DNA from: Oscillospiraceae bacterium
GTDB lineage: Bacteria > Bacillota > Clostridia > Oscillospirales > Oscillospiraceae
Assembly: GCA_031282225.1 (NCBI GenBank)
Contig: JAITEC010000007.1
Location: forward strand, 1-8,048
Direction of reading: 5' to 3'
DNA length: 8,048 nt
Shown here one piece after another: positions 1 through 5,047 of the stretch (its first letter is position 1; each line of letters starts with the position of its first letter). The notes beneath the pieces are model-generated. The model was not told the origin of the DNA and did not search any database. It saw nothing but the letters and a program-made list of their open reading frames with translations. Both the position numbers and the translations under genes were made by a program.

Positions 1-911
1 ATGAATTCACGCAGTATGGAGTCGTCCGGTATGAACCGGGGCTCTATGTCCTCAAAAAGTTCCAGCGCGGACAGTACCTGCCGCAACTCCTCAACGCGGC
101 CGCTGTCTCCCGGCACATCCCCAAACGCCTGCTCGGCATATCGCTTTATCGCCGAGACCTCGTAACTCATGGACGTGTCGAGCAGGCAGTCGGCGCTGTT
201 TTTGAACGGGGAGATGTGCAGTTTCTCGCCGCGCCGCACGTTTGCCCACATCCTGAGCGTGCTGTGGGCGTCGGTTCCCCTGAAGAAGGCGTCGCGAACC
301 GCCCGCCTTATGAGCCTTGTCCACGTCCGCTTGAAGCGCACGGCGCCGCCGTCCACTACGTCGGAGCGCGCGCTGACATACAGTCTGAACGCCTCGGGAT
401 GTTCGCCCGTTATGCTATCGTTCAGGGCGTGTATGCCCTCGAATATGGCAATCTCGCTCTCGCGCAGCCGCATTGGCGTAAAGCGGCTCGGGCTGCGCGA
501 TTGGGTGGAGAACTTAAAATGCGGTATCAATATCTCTTCGCCGCGCGCGAGCGCGGAGAAATGTGCGTTTATCAGTTCCATGTCCAAGCACTCGGGCGAC
601 TCGAAATCGTATTCGCCCGTGGCCGTCCTCGGTGCCGTCTCTGGGTACACCGTGCGGAAATAGTTGTCGAGCGAGACGGTGTGCGCCCCGATCCCGGAGC
701 GCGCGAGCTCGTCGCCTATGCGCTTTGCCGTCGTCGTCTTGCCCGAGCCGGAAGGGCCGGACAGCAGCACTATCGGGCTGCGCGCGGTGTTCTCTCGTAT
801 CATGCCCACAGCCCTATGAAGCCTCTTGTGGTATTCGTCCTCGCCCTCCTGCACAAAAGCCTCCGGGTCCTCTTTCGCGCGCCTGTTTATTGTCGATAAT
901 TCGTAAGCCAC
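1..911 (-). CDS. Uridine kinase / phosphoribulokinase-family nucleoside kinase (3' end cut by window edge)
   Basis: P-loop kinase of the uridine kinase/PRK family, expected in the cytoplasm to phosphorylate a nucleoside such as uridine using NTP; the exact substrate cannot be read from sequence. 303 residues are visible. Walker A GPSGSGKTT lies at about residues 52-60, followed by the SLDNYF substrate-loop motif (80-85), YDFESPE (101-107), the IFEGIHAL strand (157-163) and the lid-type MWANVRRGE segment (221-229). The last visible residues, PDDSILREF, resemble the C-terminal end of clostridial relatives, so probably only a few residues are missing. The start is GTG at 911: an in-frame TAA lies seven codons upstream with no other start between, and AGGGGTG precedes it. 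Many clostridial homologues carry N-terminal TGS and tRNA-synthetase-like domains; this one has only about 45 residues before the P-loop. It lies 21 bp downstream of hemZ, probably in one operon. The family is clear; the substrate is inferred. Confidence 0.88.
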   Translation of the reverse strand, partial: MAYELSTINRRAKEDPEAFVQEGEDEYHKRLHRAVGMIRENTARSPIVLLSGPSGSGKTTTAKRIGDELARSGIGAHTVSLDNYFRTVYPETAPRTATGEYDFESPECLDMELINAHFSALARGEEILIPHFKFSTQSRSPSRFTPMRLRESEIAIFEGIHALNDSITGEHPEAFRLYVSARSDVVDGGAVRFKRTWTRLIRRAVRDAFFRGTDAHSTLRMWANVRRGEKLHISPFKNSADCLLDTSMSYEVSAIKRYAEQAFGDVPGDSGRVEELRQVLSALELFEDIEPRFIPDDSILREF

Positions 912-932
912 TGTGCCTGCACCCCTGTTCCG

Positions 933-2408
933 TTATAATGATAATGAAATCGAAAGCTTCTTTTCAATGATCGATTCTATGCGCTTTGTGTATTCGAGGG
1001 GATACTTAGGGTTGAAGATCCGCTCAATGCGACCGCCGGCCCGGCATACGAGCTTCGTGACGCCGCCCCCGCCCATGCCTATTACCGAGCGCAGTTCCTC
1101 CATCATGCACACGTTGTACACCCCCATGTGTCCCGGCAGGCTCCATCCCACGTTCTCGAAGCCGCCGGACATGAATTTTTGGCGATATAGGTAATACGGG
1201 CTATATCCGAGCCCGCGGAGAAGCCCTGCGGCGGCGTCAAGCATCTCGGACACCGCGTTACCGTCAGGTACGCCCGTGCCGTCCAGCGCGATGCGGGAGC
1301 CCTTCTTCAACGCCAGCGTGTGGACGGTGATATTCTCCGGCCCGAGAGCCGCTACCGCGTCGAGCGTCATGGCAAACCCCTGAGGCGTGTCCGTGGGCAG
1401 CCCCGCTATTATATCCATGTTCACATCCCCAAATCCGGCCCCGCGCGCCTCCCCAAACGCGCGGATCACGTCGCGCGACGTGTGAGCGCGCCCTATAGCG
1501 CGCAGTACCGCATCCGACATCGACTGCGGATTGACGCTCACCCGCGTGACGCCGCGCCGCCGCATCGCGTCAAGTTTTTCGCGCGTTATCGTGTCGGGGC
1601 GCCCCGCCTCAACGGTTACCTCGCGCGCCTGGGACAGGTCAAAGAGTGAGCGGGCATGCCCCAGCACGCCGTCAAGCTGTTCCGGAGACAGTACGGTCGG
1701 CGTGCCGCCTCCGACATATACGGCGGCAACGGCCAGCCCCAACGCCTCCACCGCCCGTGCAGCGGCGGCCATCTCCGCGCGGAGCGCCGCCAGGAACGGC
1801 TCTATGAGACCGCGCGACCGCTCGGTGCCGCTGCTTACAAATGTGCAGTACGCGCACCTCGTCGGGCAGAAAGGTATGCCTATATACAGCATCACGTCCC
1901 GCCGGGAGAGGCCGCAGTCGACATCTGCCGCCGCCCGGGAGGCGGCAAGGCACAGTTCCGCGCGCTCGGGCGACACTCGGTATCGGCGGCGCAGCGCGCC
2001 CCCGGCGGCGCGGAGCGACGCCCCTCCCTCCAGCATGCGCGCGACCGTCTTTGCCGGACGTATGCCCGTGAGCGAGCCCCACACGGGCCTGTGCCCCGTC
2101 GCCGCTACGGCGGCCGCGTAGAACGATCTCCTCACCGCCGCCTGCAGCAGCCTGTCGCTTATGAGCGCGCCTTCAAGCTCGGAGAGCCGTACGCGCGCGC
2201 GCCCATAATAAGCAGCCCCTCCGGCGCGTATGGCCGTGGTGGCGGTGGCGTATACCGCGCCACGCGATATGCGCACGCGAGCGGACAGACCCTCCCGCTC
2301 CCCCTCGCCGGAGCCAGTCGAGTAGTCCGGCCGCTCCCCGGGGTAGAACATGAGCATGGCCTGCTCTACGGCGTACTTGTATCCGTGGCCATCCAGCACA
2401 AGTTTCAT
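933..2408 (-). CDS. hemZ: HemZ-type radical SAM protein (coproporphyrinogen dehydrogenase-like)
   Basis: 491-residue radical SAM enzyme of the HemZ family, usually annotated as oxygen-independent coproporphyrinogen III dehydrogenase. The N-terminal region (about 1-170) is the HemZ-specific extension and includes WGSLTGIRPAK near 110-120. The radical SAM core follows, with the 4Fe-4S cluster motif CPTRCAYC (C181, C185, C188) and the GGGTPT SAM-binding motif near 233-238. The C-terminal NPKYPLEYTKRI segment is also family-like. Length matches full-length HemZ. The ATG at 2408 gives the expected MKLVLDGHGYKY start, although its ribosome site is weak (GGAAG about 13 nt upstream). It follows the MBL hydrolase gene by 28 bp and precedes the kinase gene by 21 bp on the same strand. 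Assignment to the family is firm. Whether the protein truly decarboxylates coproporphyrinogen in this organism is unproven, because no other haem genes are visible here. Confidence 0.92.
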   Translation of the reverse strand: MKLVLDGHGYKYAVEQAMLMFYPGERPDYSTGSGEGEREGLSARVRISRGAVYATATTAIRAGGAAYYGRARVRLSELEGALISDRLLQAAVRRSFYAAAVAATGHRPVWGSLTGIRPAKTVARMLEGGASLRAAGGALRRRYRVSPERAELCLAASRAAADVDCGLSRRDVMLYIGIPFCPTRCAYCTFVSSGTERSRGLIEPFLAALRAEMAAAARAVEALGLAVAAVYVGGGTPTVLSPEQLDGVLGHARSLFDLSQAREVTVEAGRPDTITREKLDAMRRRGVTRVSVNPQSMSDAVLRAIGRAHTSRDVIRAFGEARGAGFGDVNMDIIAGLPTDTPQGFAMTLDAVAALGPENITVHTLALKKGSRIALDGTGVPDGNAVSEMLDAAAGLLRGLGYSPYYLYRQKFMSGGFENVGWSLPGHMGVYNVCMMEELRSVIGMGGGGVTKLVCRAGGRIERIFNPKYPLEYTKRIESIIEKKLSISLSL

Positions 2409-2436
2409 CGTGCCGCCGCAACTTCCGGGCGCGCCT

Positions 2437-3057
2437 TCATTCGAATGCGTTGTTCGCGTATCTTACGTAATAATTTGTGCCGCGTTCCCTGTCGAGCGTA
2501 GTACTCTCGGCGTGCCCGGGATATACCTCGAAGTCGCCCTCCAGCGCGGAAATGCGGCGCAGGGAGCAAAGTAGCGTGTCCATGTCTCCACCGAGGTCCG
2601 TCCTGCCGCAGCTGTCGCGAAACAGCGTGTCCCCCGTGAAAAGCGCCCTCTCGCACAGGAGCGTTACCGATCCCTCTGAGTGCCCCGGCGTCTCCATGAC
2701 GCGGAATTCGAGCCCTCCCACGCTTATGGCGTCCCCCTCCGAATAGTGGAGCATGTCCCCGGCATCCGCCATCTTGTGCTCTTGCGCGGCCGCCTCGCCG
2801 TCCGGTGCCACATCGCGCCGGTTGATGTAAGCGGGCGCCCCGGTGGCCTCACGCACGGCGCGCAGCGCCAGGTAGTGGTCAAAATGGCCGTGCGTAAGGA
2901 AAATCGCCTTTGCCGTAAGTTTATTCGATTCTATGTAGTCCAATATCGTGCCCGACTCCGCGCCGGGGTCTATAATGGCGCACAGCAGTGTCCCCTCGTC
3001 GGTCACGACATAGCAATTAGTCTCCAATTGCCCGACTACGAGCGTTTTTATCAGCAT
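2437..3057 (-). CDS. MBL-fold metallo-hydrolase (glyoxalase II-like)
   Basis: 206-residue metallo-beta-lactamase-fold hydrolase, probably cytoplasmic with a two-metal site. The metal-binding motif THGHFDH is at residues 55-61 (H56, H58, D60, H61), with further expected ligands at PGHSEGS (H126), FTGDTLF (D143) and YPGH (H182), so the site is complete. The family includes hydroxyacylglutathione hydrolase and many hydrolases of unknown substrate; no glutathione-specific C-terminal domain is present, so calling it glyoxalase II would be over-specific. The chosen start is the ATG at 3057: AGGAGG sits 6 nt upstream and the protein then begins MLIKTLVVGQLETNCYVV, as relatives do. A GTG at 3093 would extend the frame but lies at the predicted transcription start. 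It is the first gene of the leftward operon with hemZ and the kinase; MBL-hemZ adjacency is common in Clostridia. Confidence 0.9.
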   Translation of the reverse strand: MLIKTLVVGQLETNCYVVTDEGTLLCAIIDPGAESGTILDYIESNKLTAKAIFLTHGHFDHYLALRAVREATGAPAYINRRDVAPDGEAAAQEHKMADAGDMLHYSEGDAISVGGLEFRVMETPGHSEGSVTLLCERALFTGDTLFRDSCGRTDLGGDMDTLLCSLRRISALEGDFEVYPGHAESTTLDRERGTNYYVRYANNAFE

Positions 3058-3063
3058 TATAGC

Positions 3064-3069
3064 CCTCCT
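3064..3069 (-). promoter_or_regulatory. Ribosome binding site deciding the MBL hydrolase start
   Basis: Perfect AGGAGG on the minus strand, 6 nt from the ATG at 3057. It favours this start over the longer in-frame GTG at 3093. Confidence 0.85.
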
Positions 3070-3100
3070 ACCAATGCGGGGATTCCAATTCACGCACTAT

Positions 3101-3129
3101 AAAATACCCGCTTTGAGCCGCAATGTCAA
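3101..3129 (-). promoter_or_regulatory. SigA-type promoter of the MBL-hemZ-kinase operon
   Basis: Minus strand: a perfect -35 TTGACA (3129-3124), a 17-bp spacer and TATTTT as -10 (3106-3101, 4 of 6 consensus bases). Predicted transcription begins near 3094, giving a leader of roughly 37 nt before the ATG at 3057. Two copies of GAGCTCCG (3130-3137 and 3160-3167, exactly 30 bp apart) lie just upstream of the -35 box. Confidence 0.65.
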
Positions 3130-3181
3130 GAGCTCCGCTCCTCGCCGCATTGCCCCATTGAGCTCCGGCGGCGGCGCGCTG

Positions 3182-3427
3182 TCATTTATACACGTCGCCG
3201 CGGGAACCTATGGCTTCAATAGTAACTGTCTTGCTATTATGGTCTGTATTGAACAACACTCTGTGCTCGCCGATACGCAAGCGGAACCCGGGGCGGCCTT
3301 CCATCGGGGCAATGGCTCCCTCGGTTGGCAATTTGTTGATGGCGGCAATTATCCGCGCGCGACATTTGTGCGGCTGCTTGTCCAGATATTTCAAGGGTTG
3401 CTTTCGATACTCTATCTTATAGCCCAT
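3182..3427 (-). CDS. RelE/ParE-family toxin of a type II toxin-antitoxin system
   Basis: 81-residue protein with the compact RelE/ParE toxin fold signature: N-terminal MGYKIEYRKQPLKYLDK, a helical stretch, then the core strand FRLRIGEHRVLF (48-59) and the family-typical end TVTIEAIGSRGDVYK. RelE members cut mRNA on the ribosome and ParE members poison gyrase; the C-terminal motif is more RelE-like, but the activity is inferred. The ATG at 3427 is chosen because it gives the usual family length and overlaps the antitoxin stop by 11 bp, a standard coupled arrangement. The frame could open further upstream to 3541 only by overlapping most of the antitoxin. Codon use differs from the neighbouring operons: only 3 of 8 Ile codons are ATA and several Leu codons are TTG, consistent with horizontal acquisition. 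Confidence 0.88.
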   Translation of the reverse strand: MGYKIEYRKQPLKYLDKQPHKCRARIIAAINKLPTEGAIAPMEGRPGFRLRIGEHRVLFNTDHNSKTVTIEAIGSRGDVYK

Positions 3428-3620
3428 ATCGGCGCGCCACTTCCTCGGCGCTGACCGTTTCTCCATCGTTGATTTCTGCTGCTTCGTCCCATAGGCGGAC
3501 GCAGTAATCCATGTCCTCTTTTTCCTCGCGCAAACGTTCAAGATACTTTATCGCCGTTTCAAGCCGTGCCGAGTCAAGACTTTGCAATAGCGTTTGGCAG
3601 CGCTGTATCGCAGCGGTCAT
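3417..3620 (-). CDS. Antitoxin of the RelE/ParE-type toxin-antitoxin pair
   Basis: 67-residue acidic, mostly helical protein directly upstream of the toxin and overlapping its start by 11 bp. It ends DGETVSAEEVARRYGL, the GE-x-x-S-x-EE-(V)-x-x-x-x-GL tail seen in many small RelB/Phd-type antitoxins, which binds and masks the toxin. The central part (about 20-50) is a predicted charged helix, LETAIKYLERLREEKED. No clear N-terminal DNA-binding motif can be named by eye, so autoregulation is only inferred. A ribosome site (GGGGG about 8 nt upstream) precedes the ATG at 3620, and the preceding small ORF stops one base before this ATG. Pairing with the toxin makes the role likely even though sequence alone gives only a weak family match. 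Confidence 0.8.
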   Translation of the reverse strand: MTAAIQRCQTLLQSLDSARLETAIKYLERLREEKEDMDYCVRLWDEAAEINDGETVSAEEVARRYGL

Positions 3621-3621
3621 T

Positions 3622-3771
3622 TCAACCGCCCCCTTTCGTCGTTATTATATGCAGTTGCGCGCCGTCTTCAACCCCGCCCCCGAGTAACCGCCGCAGTTCC
3701 GGCGGCAGCGTGCCGCGCGTAACGCTCGCCTCTCCGGCCAAACAAGTAATTCCTATTTTATCAATCCGCAT
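3622..3771 (-). CDS. Possible 49-residue protein leading the toxin-antitoxin operon
   Basis: Small frame beginning MRIDKIGITCLAGEASVTRG and ending HIITTKGGG. I do not recognise it as a known family. Three things support it: a good promoter (TTGACT, 17 bp, TATACT at 3795-3823) ends only 24 bp upstream of its ATG; its TGA is followed after one base by the antitoxin ATG, which suggests translational coupling; and there is a weak GGTGAT ribosome site 9 nt before the ATG. The middle, VTRGTLPPELRRLL then DGAQLHII, loosely recalls the swapped-hairpin pattern of AbrB/MazE-type DNA-binding domains, which would fit an accessory operon repressor, but this is only a resemblance. It could instead be a leader peptide or an untranslated leader. 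Confidence 0.42.
   Translation of the reverse strand: MRIDKIGITCLAGEASVTRGTLPPELRRLLGGGVEDGAQLHIITTKGGG
3644..3671 (-). promoter_or_regulatory. Possible second promoter directly before the antitoxin
   Basis: Minus strand: TTGAAG (3671-3666), 16-bp spacer, perfect TATAAT (3649-3644), about 24 bp before the antitoxin ATG. It lies inside the possible 49-residue ORF. If active it would express the toxin-antitoxin pair independently of that ORF. Confidence 0.4.
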
Positions 3772-3794
3772 ACTCTATCGATCACCGCGTAAGT

Positions 3795-3823
3795 AGTATA
3801 AACGATTTGGTGGTCGCAGTCAA
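3795..3823 (-). promoter_or_regulatory. SigA-type promoter firing left into the toxin-antitoxin operon
   Basis: Minus strand: -35 TTGACT (3823-3818, 5 of 6), 17-bp spacer, -10 TATACT (3800-3795, 5 of 6). Transcription would begin near 3788. The -35 box sits exactly 12 bp outside the left inverted repeat of the 3836-4034 element and matches the -35 of the rightward promoter on the other side. Confidence 0.65.
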
Positions 3824-3835
3824 TCTCACGTCTCA

Positions 3836-3852
3836 CGGAATAAATTCGTTTG
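3836..3852 (+). repeat. Left 17-bp terminal inverted repeat
   Basis: CGGAATAAATTCGTTTG. Pairs with 4018-4034 with a single mismatch at the ninth base. Confidence 0.75.
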
Positions 3853-3874
3853 CAGCCATTTTCGCCCTCTCGTC

Positions 3875-3895
3875 CTTTTCGCCTACGGCGAAAAG
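3875..3895. repeat. Hairpin, 9-bp stem and 3-base loop
   Basis: CTTTTCGCC, loop TAC, GGCGAAAAG. It is followed on the plus strand by AATTTTT, so it resembles an intrinsic terminator, but no plus-strand gene lies upstream. Confidence 0.7.
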
Positions 3896-3938
3896 AATTT
3901 TTGCGCAGGAGTGCGCCCCGTGCGACGGAGCAAAAATT
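3896..3938. repeat. Inverted repeat, 9-bp arms with a 25-base gap
   Basis: AATTTTTGC at 3896-3904 and GCAAAAATT at 3930-3938 are perfect reverse complements. The left arm abuts the 3875-3895 hairpin. Confidence 0.65.
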
Positions 3939-3948
3939 GTCGTATTCC

Positions 3949-3981
3949 GCAGTTTCCGGGGATTCATTCCCCGGAAACTGC
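3949..3981. repeat. Perfect 14-bp hairpin
   Basis: GCAGTTTCCGGGGA at 3949-3962 and TCCCCGGAAACTGC at 3968-3981 around the 5-base loop TTCAT. This is the strongest stem in the window. There is no T-run on either side, so it is not a standard intrinsic terminator. Confidence 0.8.
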
Positions 3982-3993
3982 AGCCTTCGTATC

Positions 3994-4024
3994 TCGTTTG
4001 TTACGGCGCAGTCGTGACAAACGA
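3994..4024. repeat. Hairpin overlapping the right terminal repeat
   Basis: TCGTTTGT (3994-4001) pairs with ACAAACGA (4017-4024). The stem can extend inward by three more pairs, one of them a G-T wobble, leaving a 9-base loop. Confidence 0.6.
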
Positions 4025-4034
4025 AATTATTCCG
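4018..4034 (-). repeat. Right 17-bp terminal inverted repeat
   Basis: Reads CGGAATAATTTCGTTTG on the minus strand, the partner of 3836-3852 (16 of 17 identical). Confidence 0.75.
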
Positions 4035-4046
4035 CATATTTTCTGT

Positions 4047-4076
4047 TTGACTTGTGTGTATAGCCCGTGATAGAAT
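4047..4076 (+). promoter_or_regulatory. SigA-type promoter of the ecfA1-ecfA2-ecfT-truA operon
   Basis: -35 TTGACT (4047-4052, 5 of 6), 18-bp spacer, -10 TAGAAT (4071-4076, 5 of 6). Predicted start near 4083 gives a leader of about 44 nt before the ATG at 4127. The -35 box lies exactly 12 bp outside the right inverted repeat, mirroring the leftward promoter. Confidence 0.65.
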
Positions 4077-4126
4077 GTCTCTGCGCGAGTATCCTACTTA
4101 CAAGAACGATCGGAGCCTTGGACTTT

Positions 4127-5047
4127 ATGCCTGTTGTTTACTCGGCACAGCGCGGCGCGGCGGACGCGGTTTTGAGGGCGGAGGGGCTGGTTTTCTCATA
4201 TAAGCCGCGCGAGGGCGAGCTGCCGCCGCGCGTGCTCGACGGCGTGGATTTAAGCGTCTGGCGCGGGCAGCTCGTGGCGGTGCTCGGGCACAATGGCTCG
4301 GGCAAGTCCACGCTCGCCCGGCACTTCAACGCCTTATTGGCTCCTGTGTGCGGGCGCGTGCTCGTGGACGGGATGGACACGTCGGACGAGAAGCTCACCT
4401 TGGACATACGCCGCCACGTGGGAATGGTGTTCCAAAACCCGGACAACCAAATAGTCGCGAGTGTCGTGGAAGAAGACGTGGCGTTCGCGCCGGAAAACCT
4501 CGGCTACCCATCCGACGAGATACGCGCGAGGGTGGATGGCGCGCTGCGGACGGTCGGCATGTACGAATACGCCAAGCACGCGCCGCACTTGCTGTCCGGC
4601 GGGCAAAAGCAGCGCGTGGCCATTGCCGGGGTATTGGCCATGGAGCCCAAGTGCGTGGTGTTTGACGAACCCACGGCCATGCTCGACCCGCGCGGGCGCG
4701 AGAGCGTCGTGAACATCATACGGTCATTGTGCGACGACCTCGGCGTCACCGTGGTGCTTATAACGCATCACATGGAAGAGGCCATACTCGCCGATAGGAT
4801 CGTGGTCATGTCCGAAGGGCGCGTGGTCATGGACGGGCGTCCGCGCGAGATATTCACGCAGCCGGACGCGCTGCAAGGCTACGGGCTCGGCGTGCCGGAG
4901 ACCGTCTCCCTGTTGCGCGGGCTGCGCGAGGACGGGTTCGATGTGCCCCTCGGCGCGCTGACAGCGGACGAGTGCGCAGACGCAATTATGACAGCCGTGG
5001 GCGGCGCCGTTTTAAGCGGCTGCGAGAATGGAGATGTAGCTGACTAA
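4127..5047 (+). CDS. ecfA1: ECF transporter energy-coupling ATPase EcfA1 (CbiO1)
   Basis: 306-residue ABC ATPase, one of the two nucleotide-binding subunits powering an energy-coupling factor transporter for vitamins or micronutrients at the cytoplasmic face of the membrane. All motifs are intact: Walker A GHNGSGKS (54-61), Q-loop VFQNPDNQ (Q103), signature LSGGQ (156-160), Walker B VVFDEP (D180, E181), D-loop MLDP, and H-loop THHMEE (H214). QNPDNQ-type Q-loops are characteristic of EcfA/CbiO. The ATG at 4127 is chosen over the in-frame GTG at 4067 because the latter lies between the -35 and -10 boxes of the predicted promoter, upstream of the mRNA start; GGAG lies 11 nt before the ATG. Its TAA is followed with no gap by the ecfA2 GTG. 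Of 11 Ile codons, 7 are ATA. Confidence 0.93.
   Translation: MPVVYSAQRGAADAVLRAEGLVFSYKPREGELPPRVLDGVDLSVWRGQLVAVLGHNGSGKSTLARHFNALLAPVCGRVLVDGMDTSDEKLTLDIRRHVGMVFQNPDNQIVASVVEEDVAFAPENLGYPSDEIRARVDGALRTVGMYEYAKHAPHLLSGGQKQRVAIAGVLAMEPKCVVFDEPTAMLDPRGRESVVNIIRSLCDDLGVTVVLITHHMEEAILADRIVVMSEGRVVMDGRPREIFTQPDALQGYGLGVPETVSLLRGLREDGFDVPLGALTADECADAIMTAVGGAVLSGCENGDVAD

Larger units (their letters stand above)
3836..4034. mobile_element. MITE-like inverted-repeat element, 199 bp, non-coding
   Basis: The ends are inverted repeats: CGGAATAAATTCGTTTG at 3836-3852 and the reverse complement of CGGAATAATTTCGTTTG at 4018-4034, identical at 16 of 17 positions. Between them lie further inverted repeats: a 9-bp stem at 3875-3895, 9-bp arms at 3896-3904 and 3930-3938, a perfect 14-bp stem at 3949-3981, and an 8- to 11-bp stem at 3994-4024 overlapping the right end. 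The base composition is more AT-rich than the neighbouring genes, and no protein motif is apparent in any frame. No clear target-site duplication is visible, so mobility is inferred from shape alone. A structured regulatory region or RNA is the alternative. It separates the leftward toxin-antitoxin operon from the rightward ECF-truA operon. Confidence 0.5.

Noticed and set aside
1531..2501. Long plus-strand ORFs (1531-2121 and 1656-2501).
   Set aside because: Both lie opposite hemZ, which has the intact radical SAM motifs; low-complexity Arg/Ala/Pro-rich translations mark them as shadows.
3428..3541. Longer toxin beginning at 3541.
   Set aside because: The added residues are an out-of-frame reading of the antitoxin gene; RelE-type toxins are about 80-90 residues.
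3875..3902. Intrinsic terminator (stem followed by AATTTTT on the plus strand).
   Set aside because: No plus-strand gene lies upstream to be terminated within the window, and the T-run also forms the arm of the next inverted repeat.
3836..4034. Phase-variable invertible promoter.
   Set aside because: Both promoters lie outside the inverted repeats, so inversion of the enclosed segment would not switch them, and no recombinase gene is nearby.
3753..4037. 94-codon minus-strand ORF across the inverted-repeat element; its end (YSVRREIDCDHQIVYTT) faintly recalls the tail of YoeB/Txe toxins.
   Set aside because: Most of it is made of hairpin and terminal-repeat sequence, the match is short and by eye only, and the predicted leftward promoter lies within its 3' part. 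Treated as chance or element-derived.
3789..4101. CTACTTAC as an additional outer inverted repeat (minus strand 3796-3789, plus strand 4094-4101).
   Set aside because: The two copies are at unequal distances from the terminal repeats (about 40 and 60 bp) and an 8-mer match can arise by chance.
4067..4126. Longer ecfA1 beginning at GTG 4067.
   Set aside because: The GTG falls within the predicted promoter, upstream of the likely transcription start, and the added 20 residues are not family-like.
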